A stretch of 6,077 nucleotides of DNA from Tissierellia bacterium (lineage in GTDB: Bacteria; Bacillota_A; Clostridia; Tissierellales; Peptoniphilaceae): NCBI GenBank assembly GCA_012728775.1, contig JAAYEN010000147.1, forward strand, positions 1 to 6,077, written 5' to 3'. Shown piece by piece: positions 1 through 5,917 of the stretch; the stretch's first letter is position 1; every line of letters begins with the position of its first letter. The position numbers were made by a program, and so were the translations under genes. The notes beneath the pieces are model-generated. The model saw only the letters and a list, made by a program, of their open reading frames with translations. It did no database searches and was not told where the DNA came from.

Positions 1-1
1 A

Positions 2-388
2 ACTACTCTAGACTTACGAAACGAAATCTTTAGAAAGCCTCAAGGTCTCAATCTAAGAGACGAAGATCTTTCTAGAGAAGCCCTCTGTGATATGTTCGGT
101 GGATTTATAGGAGAAAAAATTATCGCTACAATCTTCCTAACTAAAATTGATGATTTGACAGCTAGAATAAAAGCTGTAATGATTTTAGAAGAATACCGAG
201 GCACAGGACTTGGAAAGTTCATTATGAACTACGCCGAAAATGTAGCTAGAAACCAAGGCTACAAGTACATTAAACTCTTATCAAGGATGAGCGCTGAAAC
301 TTTTTACGAAAAGTTAGGATACCAAAGAGTTAGCGAACCTTTGGATTACTTCCAAGTAGCCCACGTCAGTATGGTAAAAGAGTTATAA
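2..388 (+). CDS. GNAT-family N-acetyltransferase, N-terminus cut by window edge
   Basis: Probable acyl-CoA-dependent N-acetyltransferase of the GNAT fold; the acceptor substrate is unknown. The frame is open from position 2 to the TAA at 386-388, giving 128 visible residues. The ATG at 92 is therefore not the real start: upstream residues such as LRNEIFRKPQGL continue the family pattern (an LRnevlRkPlG-type opening of small GNAT proteins of about 140 residues). Probably only some 10-20 residues lie outside the window. The acetyl-CoA-binding motif A appears as EEYRGTGLGK, followed by a helix (FIMNYAENVARNQGYK). The C-terminal strand-loop-helix contains FYEKLGYQRVSE, the usual GNAT motif B region. 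The gene ends in a hairpin terminator at 404-443 and converges on the traX-like gene. The family call is firm; any specific substrate would be a guess. Confidence 0.85.
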   Translation, partial: TTLDLRNEIFRKPQGLNLRDEDLSREALCDMFGGFIGEKIIATIFLTKIDDLTARIKAVMILEEYRGTGLGKFIMNYAENVARNQGYKYIKLLSRMSAETFYEKLGYQRVSEPLDYFQVAHVSMVKEL

Positions 389-403
389 CAATTTAATACT
401 TTT

Positions 404-443
404 AAAAAGAGGTGTCGAAAAAATTCCAGACACCTCTTATTTT
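404..443. terminator. Bidirectional intrinsic terminator between GNAT and traX-like genes
   Basis: A perfect 10-bp stem AAGAGGTGTC (407-416) / GACACCTCTT (429-438) encloses a 12-nt loop. On the - strand it is followed by a run of five Ts, making a good terminator for the traX-like gene that stops at 442. On the + strand the tail is ATTTTA, weaker but usable for the acetyltransferase gene ending at 388. It sits exactly where two convergent genes meet. Confidence 0.85.
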
Positions 444-1149
444 ATCCAATTTTTAGATATTGCCTCATGATTAATAATATAAAATATAAGATAAGTAAAT
501 GACCAGGGTAAAAATAATACAAAATTCTACCAGACTTCATACCCTTTTCTCCATTATACATATTTAATGGAATAATAGCGAAAATGGCTAATTGCATCAT
601 CAAAAGTCCAGCCAAGATAATATTTCGCAGTTTAATATTATCTTTTAAAAAGTAAAACACATAAACCATAGCTACTCCGTAAGCTCCATAATCCGTCTTG
701 AAAAGTTCACCAAGAGCTAATGTAGCTCCAATTGCAAATGCTTTAATTATAAGATTATCATATTTTTCGTAAATAAATAGTCCCATTAGAGCAAATAAAA
801 ATGTCCAAATTACGTTTTGATAAGACCAGTAAAACAATTCCCCACTCACAGACAAATCAAAAGGTATTTCTGAGATAATAGCAAATAAAAAAAGCCTAGA
901 CATATATTTTTTTACATCACGAGTCTTGGTAAATCCTTCGTAAATTGAAAAAGCAAATATAGGAAAGGCAAATCTACCAATTAATCTCAATGCGTAGTAT
1001 ATGTAATAAAGAGTAGAATAACTCAACTCAATTCCATATAACCTTGGATTAATCATTATTTCTTCAAGTAAAACAGCACCTATATGGTCTATAAGCATAG
1101 TCACATATGCAATAATTTTTAAATCCCTCATGTTTAATATCTTTTTCAT
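442..1149 (-). CDS. TraX-family integral membrane protein
   Basis: A 235-residue, highly hydrophobic protein matching the TraX family by its conserved blocks: LKIIAYVTMLIDHIGA near residues 10-25, RLIGRFAFPIFAFSIYEGF at 55-73, SEIPFDL at 93-99, NVIWTF at 112-117, YGAYGV at 154-159 and YYFYPGHLLIL at 211-221. About seven or eight membrane segments are visible by hydrophobicity. The founding member, F-plasmid TraX, is needed for N-terminal acetylation of pilin. Chromosomal homologues in Firmicutes have no established role and nothing conjugative is nearby, so a transfer function should not be assumed. The ATG at 1149 is preceded in frame by TAA one codon upstream (TAA TTT ATG), so the start is here or later, for example Met7. 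No convincing SD precedes either Met. Only about 30 nt separate the start from the transporter gene's terminator, which leaves its promoter unclear. Family call firm, function unknown. Confidence 0.85.
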   Translation of the reverse strand: MKKILNMRDLKIIAYVTMLIDHIGAVLLEEIMINPRLYGIELSYSTLYYIYYALRLIGRFAFPIFAFSIYEGFTKTRDVKKYMSRLFLFAIISEIPFDLSVSGELFYWSYQNVIWTFLFALMGLFIYEKYDNLIIKAFAIGATLALGELFKTDYGAYGVAMVYVFYFLKDNIKLRNIILAGLLMMQLAIFAIIPLNMYNGEKGMKSGRILYYFYPGHLLILYFILLIMRQYLKIG

Positions 1150-1176
1150 AAATTATTTATACCCATAATTTATTCC

Positions 1177-1208
1177 ATAAAAAAACACCTCGTAAGGTGT
1201 TTTTTGTT
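1177..1208. repeat. 32-nt direct repeat, copy 1 (contains terminator)
   Basis: Compared base by base with 5060-5091, this stretch matches at 31 of 32 positions; the only difference is T at 1190 versus C at 5073. Identity extends just past the hairpin on both sides (AT before, GTT after) and then stops. The two copies are in the same orientation and exactly bracket the amidohydrolase/transporter/LysR cassette, 3883 bp apart. Confidence 0.9.
1179..1207 (-). terminator. Intrinsic terminator of the amidohydrolase-transporter operon
   Basis: An 11-bp stem made of A6-CACCT (1180-1190) and AGGTG-T6 (1195-1205) closes a 4-nt loop that reads UACG, a UNCG-type tetraloop, in the - strand transcript. 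A run of Ts follows in that direction. It lies 7 nt past the end of the transporter gene's stop codon. The same element recurs almost identically at 5060-5091. Confidence 0.88.
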
Positions 1209-1214
1209 AACTCC

Positions 1215-2642
1215 TTATTTTGACCTACTTTTCCTTAGTTCTTCACGGAGATAAATGCCGTACTCTGTTGTAATAGGATATAACTTAATTACGATAAAAG
1301 TCAACAAAGTTATTATAATAGGTGGATAAATAACCAAATTAAGAATTGAATTTTTTATTGCAAAAGTCACATTATCTCCATTTGTATATCCGGCAAGGGA
1401 AAGAGCCGCTCCGACAATTATAGGAGATCCGGATGTGAAAATCTTTTTCATTAAAGTTATTGCTGAGTTTACATATCCAGCCTGAGCTTCTTTAAAATGA
1501 AATTCTGTATAATCTGTAACATCATGAATTAAGGAAATAGATGTAATATTACAGATTGTAAAACCAAGATTACTAATTCCCAGTAAAATTAAATGGATAA
1601 TTAAGAATTTCTGGTTAAATTGGTAGCTCTCAGATAAATATGTAGACTTCAAAAATATCATTACAATGGGATAAATTAAGTATATAAAATATCCAAAAAC
1701 AAGAGGTTTAAGCTTTCCAAACTTACGTATAAATCGAGGTGCAAAGGGAATGACAATTAAACTAATCAATAAAACCAATAAACCTGTAATCGCAATTGGA
1801 GCTGTAGATCCAAAGACATAGCGCAAATAGTATATATTTAATGCATTGGTAATATTTACTGATAAGTTAAGCAAACCTATTATTAATGATGCACAAATTA
1901 AAGCTTTATTTTTAAACACTACTCTAAGTTGTGTTTTGAAAGAAAAGTGTTTTGGCGTAGGAATAGAATTGTAGTAATCCTTTGATTTTACTCCATTTAC
2001 ACAAATTAATGAAGAGACTAGCCCAATAACTGCTGTGATTATTGCCATATTTCGCCAGCCAATTTCTCCGCCTCCAAACCTGTTTACCACAGCCATTACT
2101 GTAATTGAAACAAATAGCCCACCAATAAATCCAAAAAGCTGTCTCGATGTAAGGAGCAGATTACGATGATTAACATCTGCACTCATTGTAACATTTAGCG
2201 CTTGCCAAGGTACGGTAAACATTGTTTGAGACCAAGAGAATACGAATAAAACCGCACCGAAGTAAAAAACTAAGCCGCTTTCTGGAAGTTTTGGATTCAA
2301 AAACATTAAGATCGTTGTAATTGCAGTCAAAATACCTCCAATCAACATCCAAGGTCGATATTTACCAAACTTTTTCGTATTAGTACGATCTGAAAGCATT
2401 GCAATAATTGGGTCGTTAATCGCATCCCATACAATCATTAGACTTGTGATAAATCCCGCAGAGGCTACTGATAATTTTGCAATATCACTCATAAATGCTA
2501 ATAGATATCCTGTCTTTAATTGGTTATTTATTGTTGCTGCGATTCCCCCTGCGCCATAACTAAGAATATTCGCCTTTGAAACATTATCGTTGACTTCAAA
2601 GCTTTGCTCATTACTGTTCTCTATAACTTCTACTTTTTTCAT
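1215..2642 (-). CDS. MelB-like cation-coupled symporter (GPH family, MFS)
   Basis: A 475-residue inner-membrane transporter of the glycoside-pentoside-hexuronide:cation symporter family, of normal length for it. After a roughly 25-residue polar N-terminus comes SYGAGGIAATI (28-37). The family signature WDAINDP (72-78) follows, then SDRTNTKKFGKYRPW (84-98), the cytoplasmic loop with basic residues and RPW. From knowledge of MelB, the two aspartates in this block (here D73 and D77) align with the cation-site residues D55 and D59, so Na+ or H+ coupling is likely. About 12 membrane segments are expected. The gene starts 1 nt after the amidohydrolase stop and uses the strong SD AGGAGGG at 2649-2655, so translation is probably coupled. 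Family members usually carry sugars. Pairing with an amidohydrolase suggests a conjugate substrate instead, but this is inference. The start ATG is well supported by the SD spacing. Confidence 0.9.
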   Translation of the reverse strand: MKKVEVIENSNEQSFEVNDNVSKANILSYGAGGIAATINNQLKTGYLLAFMSDIAKLSVASAGFITSLMIVWDAINDPIIAMLSDRTNTKKFGKYRPWMLIGGILTAITTILMFLNPKLPESGLVFYFGAVLFVFSWSQTMFTVPWQALNVTMSADVNHRNLLLTSRQLFGFIGGLFVSITVMAVVNRFGGGEIGWRNMAIITAVIGLVSSLICVNGVKSKDYYNSIPTPKHFSFKTQLRVVFKNKALICASLIIGLLNLSVNITNALNIYYLRYVFGSTAPIAITGLLVLLISLIVIPFAPRFIRKFGKLKPLVFGYFIYLIYPIVMIFLKSTYLSESYQFNQKFLIIHLILLGISNLGFTICNITSISLIHDVTDYTEFHFKEAQAGYVNSAITLMKKIFTSGSPIIVGAALSLAGYTNGDNVTFAIKNSILNLVIYPPIIITLLTFIVIKLYPITTEYGIYLREELRKSRSK

Positions 2643-2643
2643 A

Positions 2644-4008
2644 TTAATCCCTCCTATAGGATTTTGGCTTCTGGTCAGATGGTATCAGCGACTCATAACT
2701 TCTACCATTTAGTTTATTTCTATAATCCTCTTTGACTTTTTCAAGTAGTTCTAAATTTTCAAATAAATCAATAGCAACACTGCCAAGTACTTTACCCGCT
2801 GTCAAAATCGCCTTGTGAGCTATAGAAGATTTGCCTTGAGCAGTAATTACCCAATTGTGCATTGGACTTCCAAGTGCATACGCCGCAATTACAACTTGTG
2901 CAGTAGGAACTACCCAGCTTATATCTGCAACATCTGTCGAACCTCCAAGTGGCGTTGTTTTCATGGGTAGCATTTGAGTCATAATGGGCTGTGGCATATG
3001 AGATAATCCCAATACTTCTTGATATTTCTTTGCGTATTCTAATTCTTCATTAGTAAAGTCATTAGAAAGATATTTGTTCATTCCTTGTATCATTAAATCG
3101 TCCAACGTACTGTTCGGGATAAAATTAGCACATGCACCACCATATTCGATATCGACAGTCGTACCGGACATCATTGCTGCACCCTTTGCTATATCCTCAA
3201 TTCGACCAGCCATTTGTTTTAAATCAACCAAATCTGGTGAACGTAACAAAACATTCGATGAGGCAAAATCTGGTACAATATTTGGCGCCTCTCCTCCTGC
3301 ATCTGAGACAGCAAAGTCAACTCTTGCTCCTGGCATAAGATGACCTCTTAGATATGCTATACCAATATTTGCAAACTCAACACCTTCGTATGCACTTTTA
3401 CCTTCTGTTGGATTAGCTGAAGCGTGTGCTTTCTTTCCCTTGAAATCAAGATTTATATGAACGTTGGCTAAAGTATTATTAAAGATTACGTTTGCTGAAC
3501 CAGGATGCCAACTAAGACATACATCTACGTTATCAAAGACTCCTCTATGTATCATATAAACCTTCCCCGAACCTCCTTCTTCTGCAGGACATCCGTAGTA
3601 TCGAACTTTCCCAGATTGTTTATTTTGGATAAGATATTCCTTAACAGCAACCGCCGCAGCAATTGAACCAGCACCGATTAAATTATGACCACATCCATGA
3701 CCAAAAGAACTTTTGGGATTTTCCTCCTTAACAAATGAATCAGCAATTTGACTAAGTCCTTGAAGTGCATCATATTCTCCTAAAAACCCTATAATAGGAC
3801 CTTCATCTCCATATTCTGCATAAAATGCGGTCTCCATATCCGGTATTTCATAAATTTTAAAACCAAAATTAGTAAGTAAAGATTTCTGTTCTTCAACAGA
3901 TTTATACTCCTTATACATTATTTCTGCATAATCCCATATACGATCGCTTAGCTCTGTAAAATGGTGAATATTTTGATCTAAGTAGCTTTCAAACTCTTTC
4001 AAGTTCAA
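2644..4008 (-). CDS. M20-family amidohydrolase, AbgB-like
   Basis: A 454-residue cytoplasmic metal-dependent hydrolase of the M20 peptidase/amidohydrolase family, expected to cleave an amide bond in an N-acyl or aminobenzoyl-type conjugate. Visible landmarks: GEYDAL (77-82); HGCGHN (104-109), with metal ligands C106 and H108; PAEEGG (141-146), with catalytic E143 and metal-binding E144; WHPG (167-170), with H168; the dimerisation (lid) domain from about KGKKAHASANP (190-200); and SPMHNW (381-386), with the last metal histidine H384. GSTDVADISW (356-365) and SSIAHKA (394-400) recall AbgB, the p-aminobenzoyl-glutamate hydrolase subunit. All expected active-site residues are present, so it should be active. 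No AbgA partner gene is in the window. The start is TTG, chosen because AAGGGGG sits 7 nt upstream and the coding frame has no better ATG. First gene of the operon with the symporter. Family firm, substrate unknown. Confidence 0.9.
   Translation of the reverse strand: MNLKEFESYLDQNIHHFTELSDRIWDYAEIMYKEYKSVEEQKSLLTNFGFKIYEIPDMETAFYAEYGDEGPIIGFLGEYDALQGLSQIADSFVKEENPKSSFGHGCGHNLIGAGSIAAAVAVKEYLIQNKQSGKVRYYGCPAEEGGSGKVYMIHRGVFDNVDVCLSWHPGSANVIFNNTLANVHINLDFKGKKAHASANPTEGKSAYEGVEFANIGIAYLRGHLMPGARVDFAVSDAGGEAPNIVPDFASSNVLLRSPDLVDLKQMAGRIEDIAKGAAMMSGTTVDIEYGGACANFIPNSTLDDLMIQGMNKYLSNDFTNEELEYAKKYQEVLGLSHMPQPIMTQMLPMKTTPLGGSTDVADISWVVPTAQVVIAAYALGSPMHNWVITAQGKSSIAHKAILTAGKVLGSVAIDLFENLELLEKVKEDYRNKLNGRSYESLIPSDQKPKSYRRD
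2649..2655 (-). promoter_or_regulatory. Ribosome binding site of the transporter gene, embedded in the upstream gene
   Basis: AGGAGGG on the - strand lies 6 nt before the ATG at 2642. Its AGGAGG hexamer is also the two AGG arginine codons (R452, R453) near the end of the amidohydrolase. This arrangement, with a 1-nt gap between the genes, supports co-transcription and translational coupling. Confidence 0.85.
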
Positions 4009-4009
4009 G

Positions 4010-4039
4010 TTGACACCCCCTTGTAATTATGTTTATAAT
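4010..4039 (+). promoter_or_regulatory. Consensus sigma-A promoter for the LysR-type regulator gene
   Basis: TTGACA at 4010-4015 and TATAAT at 4034-4039 are both exact consensus hexamers, separated by 18 nt. Transcription would start near 4046, giving a leader of roughly 90 nt before the ATG at 4139. The -35 box begins 2 bp from the TTG start codon of the divergent amidohydrolase gene and overlaps its 5' leader. A perfect promoter is unusual for a regulator gene and suggests strong autorepression. Confidence 0.7.
4016..4022 (-). promoter_or_regulatory. Ribosome binding site that decides the TTG start of the amidohydrolase
   Basis: AAGGGGG on the - strand, 7 nt before the TTG at 4006-4008. 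A second in-frame TTG two codons later (4000-4002) would have a longer spacing of 13 nt, so the first is preferred. Confidence 0.75.
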
Positions 4040-4043
4040 TATA
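4038..4043 (-). promoter_or_regulatory. Candidate -10 box for the amidohydrolase-symporter operon
   Basis: On the - strand 4043-4038 reads TATAAT. The region 16-18 bp upstream (around 4060-4067) has no recognisable -35 (TTTCTA, TTTTCT), as is typical of activator-dependent promoters. This box overlaps the + strand -10 at 4034-4039, so the two promoters would compete for polymerase. An alternative -10, TATAAA at 4062-4057, also has a weak -35. Confidence 0.4.
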
Positions 4044-4073
4044 TCGAAGGTTTCATTTTATAGAAAATACTAA

Positions 4074-4097
4074 TTTATGAATGAAGACATTCATAAA
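4074..4097. promoter_or_regulatory. Perfect 10-bp dyad, candidate LysR operator
   Basis: TTTATGAATG (4074-4083) and CATTCATAAA (4088-4097) are exact reverse complements separated by AAGA. The dyad lies in the spacer between the divergent regulator and operon. Its centre is about 55 bp upstream of the start site implied by the candidate operon -10, and about 40 bp downstream of the regulator's own predicted start. This suits activation of the operon and repression of the regulator. The symmetry centre falls between two bases, so a symmetric T-N11-A LysR box is not possible in it; the assignment rests on location and symmetry. It could instead be a hairpin in the regulator's mRNA. Confidence 0.5.
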
Positions 4098-4138
4098 ACC
4101 AAAAGTGACACAATGATTAATGAAGGGGTTAATTACAA

Positions 4139-5050
4139 ATGACGTTGACGCAAATTCGCTATATTCTTGAAGTTATTAAAGCAGGGTCAATATCTAAAGC
4201 ATCCAAATCTCTTTTTATTTCGCAACCCAGTTTATCTAATACGATTCGTCAGCTAGAGGAAGAATTAGGAGTGAGGCTTTTTGTACGTTCAAATGATGGT
4301 CTTCTCCTGACAAGAGAAGGAGAACAGTTCTATTTGCACGCAAAAAAAATTATTAGTGAATGTGATGCCATTCAAGAACTCTCAAGCTTATCCGATACCG
4401 GCAAGATTACTGTGTCTATTCCACCTCTTTCGATATTTAATAACGCAATTGCCACTTTTTGTGCTTTGTACCAAGACGAAGAGAGTGTCAACTTGGTCTT
4501 TAGAGAAGACACTCTTGAAGATACTATTTCTCGATTAAACAATGATCAGACGGATATTGGATTAGTACTTCTTCATGGTATGAAAGAGGTACAACCCCAA
4601 ATTGAAGGTCTTGAACCTGATGTTCACATTGAATTTCTTGGTCGAATTTCGGCAACACTGAATATAAGTAAACAACATCCAATAATAAAAGAATGGAATA
4701 AAGAAAAGCCCTTTGATTTTAAAAAATTATTAAATTATCCTTTTATCGAAACACAGATTCCACAAGTAGCTGGATTAGAAACAGCAGATGTTTCTCATAT
4801 TCAACGCGAAATGAGAAAATCAGTAACAACGTCAAATACACAACAGAGATACATGCTCCTTAAACATCTAAATGCTTATACTTTTGGCTGCCGTCTCCCT
4901 GAAGAAATTGAGTCACTTTACGACATCGTTGCAATTCCTCTTGAAAGTCATTTCCTTTATATATATTTACTTTATTCAAATCGACGCCCTCTCCCAGATA
5001 AAAGCTTAACTTTTATTGATTTAATAAAAAAAACAATACCAGATGACTAA
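4139..5050 (+). CDS. LysR-type transcriptional regulator
   Basis: A 303-residue LysR-type regulator of normal length. The winged helix-turn-helix occupies about residues 1-60: LTQIRYILEVIKAGSISKAS, then the recognition helix region ISQPSLSNTIRQLEEELGVRLFVR and the wing LLLTREGEQF. A linker helix to about residue 85 leads into the effector-binding domain from about residue 90 to the end (KITVSIPPLS onwards). The start ATG has GAAGGGG about 10 nt upstream. It is divergent from the amidohydrolase-symporter operon with a 130-bp spacer carrying a dyad, the classical layout in which such a regulator controls its neighbour in response to a pathway metabolite and represses itself. The effector is unknown, presumably the imported conjugate or a cleavage product. 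Regulator type is certain; target is a strong inference from position. Confidence 0.93.
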   Translation: MTLTQIRYILEVIKAGSISKASKSLFISQPSLSNTIRQLEEELGVRLFVRSNDGLLLTREGEQFYLHAKKIISECDAIQELSSLSDTGKITVSIPPLSIFNNAIATFCALYQDEESVNLVFREDTLEDTISRLNNDQTDIGLVLLHGMKEVQPQIEGLEPDVHIEFLGRISATLNISKQHPIIKEWNKEKPFDFKKLLNYPFIETQIPQVAGLETADVSHIQREMRKSVTTSNTQQRYMLLKHLNAYTFGCRLPEEIESLYDIVAIPLESHFLYIYLLYSNRRPLPDKSLTFIDLIKKTIPDD

Positions 5051-5059
5051 ATTTTGAAA

Positions 5060-5091
5060 ATAAAAAAACACCCCGTAAGGTGTTTTTTGTT
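5060..5091. repeat. 32-nt direct repeat, copy 2 (contains terminator)
   Basis: Same-orientation partner of 1177-1208, 31 of 32 positions identical. It lies between the convergent LysR and rpsD genes, 3 nt beyond the rpsD stop codon. Confidence 0.9.
5062..5090. terminator. Terminator of rpsD, shared with the LysR gene
   Basis: Stem of A6-CACC (5063-5072) with GGTG-T6 (5079-5088). In the - strand RNA an added U·G pair closes a UACG tetraloop, and Us follow. In the + strand RNA the same position would be a C-A mismatch, so the element fits the - strand (rpsD) better, though a T6 run also follows on the + strand for the LysR gene. Confidence 0.85.
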
Positions 5092-5094
5092 CCA

Positions 5095-5691
5095 TTAGAT
5101 TAATCTTGAGTAGAACTCTATTACTAATGTATCTTGAATTTCTATCGGAACTTCAGTTCTTTCTGGGTATCTAATTAAAGTACCTTCGAAGCTCTCTTCT
5201 TTAGAAATATATGGATAGTTTGAAAGAAAAGCTCCTTGGTAGTTTTCTTTGAATAAATCCAATTTTCTAGATTTTTCTTTTAGAGAAATTTTTTGACCAG
5301 GTTTAACTTGATAAGATGGGATATCTAACTTCTTACCATCAACCAAGAAATGTCCGTGTGTTACCATTTGTCTTGCTTGTCTAATAGAAGCTGCAAAGCC
5401 CATTCTGTAAACTAAATTATCTAATCTAGTTTCTAATTGTTTAATTAGATTGTCCCCTGAAGGTTCATCACTTTTAAGAGCTTTTTCTACATATGATCTG
5501 AATTGTTTTTCCATAACATTGTAATATTCTCTTAGTCTTTGTTTCTCAAGAAGTTGCATTCCGTATTCAGTAAGCTTTTTGTCAGCTCTGGATTGACCTT
5601 TTCCCATTCTTTGATTTGCTTTTGGGAGGCCATAAACATTAAGTCCTAGACGTCTAACTTGTTTGCATCTAGGTGATCTCATTCTTGCCAT
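5095..5691 (-). CDS. rpsD: 30S ribosomal protein S4
   Basis: A 198-residue ribosomal protein S4, which binds 16S rRNA early in small-subunit assembly, contributes to decoding accuracy and in many bacteria represses its own synthesis. The N-terminal half holds RRLGLNVYGLPKA (13-25) and the well-conserved KLTEYGMQLLEKQRLREYY (39-57). The S4 RNA-binding domain spans roughly residues 88-150 with RLDNLVYRMGFAASIRQAR and VTHGHFLVDGKKLDIPSY. The C-terminus ends in IEFYSRLI. The N-terminus lacks the four-cysteine zinc site (only C9 is present), so this is the zinc-free form. The ATG at 5691 has AGGGG about 12 nt upstream, a rather long spacing. It appears to be a stand-alone gene with its own promoter, leader hairpin and terminator, as in Bacillus, rather than part of the alpha ribosomal operon. 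Confidence 0.98.
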   Translation of the reverse strand: MARMRSPRCKQVRRLGLNVYGLPKANQRMGKGQSRADKKLTEYGMQLLEKQRLREYYNVMEKQFRSYVEKALKSDEPSGDNLIKQLETRLDNLVYRMGFAASIRQARQMVTHGHFLVDGKKLDIPSYQVKPGQKISLKEKSRKLDLFKENYQGAFLSNYPYISKEESFEGTLIRYPERTEVPIEIQDTLVIEFYSRLI

Positions 5692-5707
5692 TTAAATAAA
5701 CATCCCC

Positions 5708-5735
5708 TATAAATTATTTGCCGCGTTAATTTATA
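5708..5735 (-). promoter_or_regulatory. rpsD leader hairpin next to the ribosome binding site
   Basis: A perfect 9-bp inverted repeat, TATAAATTA (5708-5716) and TAATTTATA (5727-5735), with a 10-nt loop that reads ACGCGGCAAA in the rpsD transcript. The stem ends directly against the GGGG of the SD (5704-5707). The GC-rich loop stands out in an AT-rich leader. It is a candidate site for autogenous control by S4, known for rpsD of other bacteria. The resemblance is positional; I do not recognise a matching published structure. Confidence 0.5.
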
Positions 5736-5746
5736 CCAACTGCTAT

Positions 5747-5773
5747 ATTATAACATTTTAAGAGAATTGTAAA
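5747..5773 (-). promoter_or_regulatory. rpsD promoter
   Basis: On the - strand TATAAT (5752-5747) is preceded by TGT, an extended -10 (TGnTATAAT), with TTTACA (5773-5768) 15 nt upstream. The overlapping TAATAT (5750-5745) would give a 17-nt spacing with the same -35. The transcript would start near 5740, leaving a leader of about 50 nt that consists mostly of the hairpin at 5708-5735. Confidence 0.65.
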
Positions 5774-5917
5774 GGGATAATTTGGATTTATTTCTATTTT
5801 GTTCTTTAATTTGAATCTTTACTAATAAAATCCATTAAGATATTTAATGCTTTATGAATTATTAATATTTAAAGAATTAATTTATTAAGATGTAATGAAT
5901 TTATTTTTATTATTTGA

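Noticed and set aside
40..222. 60-codon open frame on the - strand over the acetyltransferase gene
   Set aside because: Shadow of the GNAT gene, which shows recognisable family motifs on the + strand.
92..388. ATG at 92 as the start of the acetyltransferase
   Set aside because: The frame is open upstream to the window edge and the upstream residues fit the family, so 92 is an internal Met.
442..1149. traX-like gene as evidence for a conjugative element
   Set aside because: No relaxase, mating-pair or plasmid genes are visible, and TraX-family proteins occur widely in Firmicute chromosomes without transfer functions.
3074..3343. Open frame of 89 codons on the + strand inside the amidohydrolase gene, plus an overlapping one at 3132-3338
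   Set aside because: Antisense shadows of a gene with a complete active site; composition is not protein-like and no SD precedes them.
4024..4041. 7-bp inverted repeat TAATTAT / ATAATTA with a 4-nt spacer in the divergent spacer
   Set aside because: Made only of A and T and coincides with the opposed -10 boxes, which explains the symmetry; not called as a separate operator.
5800..5917. Repeated ATTAA, AATTTATT and TTAAGAT-type words in the AT-rich spacer
   Set aside because: Expected by chance at this base composition; no regular period, no long perfect repeat and no CRISPR-like spacing.
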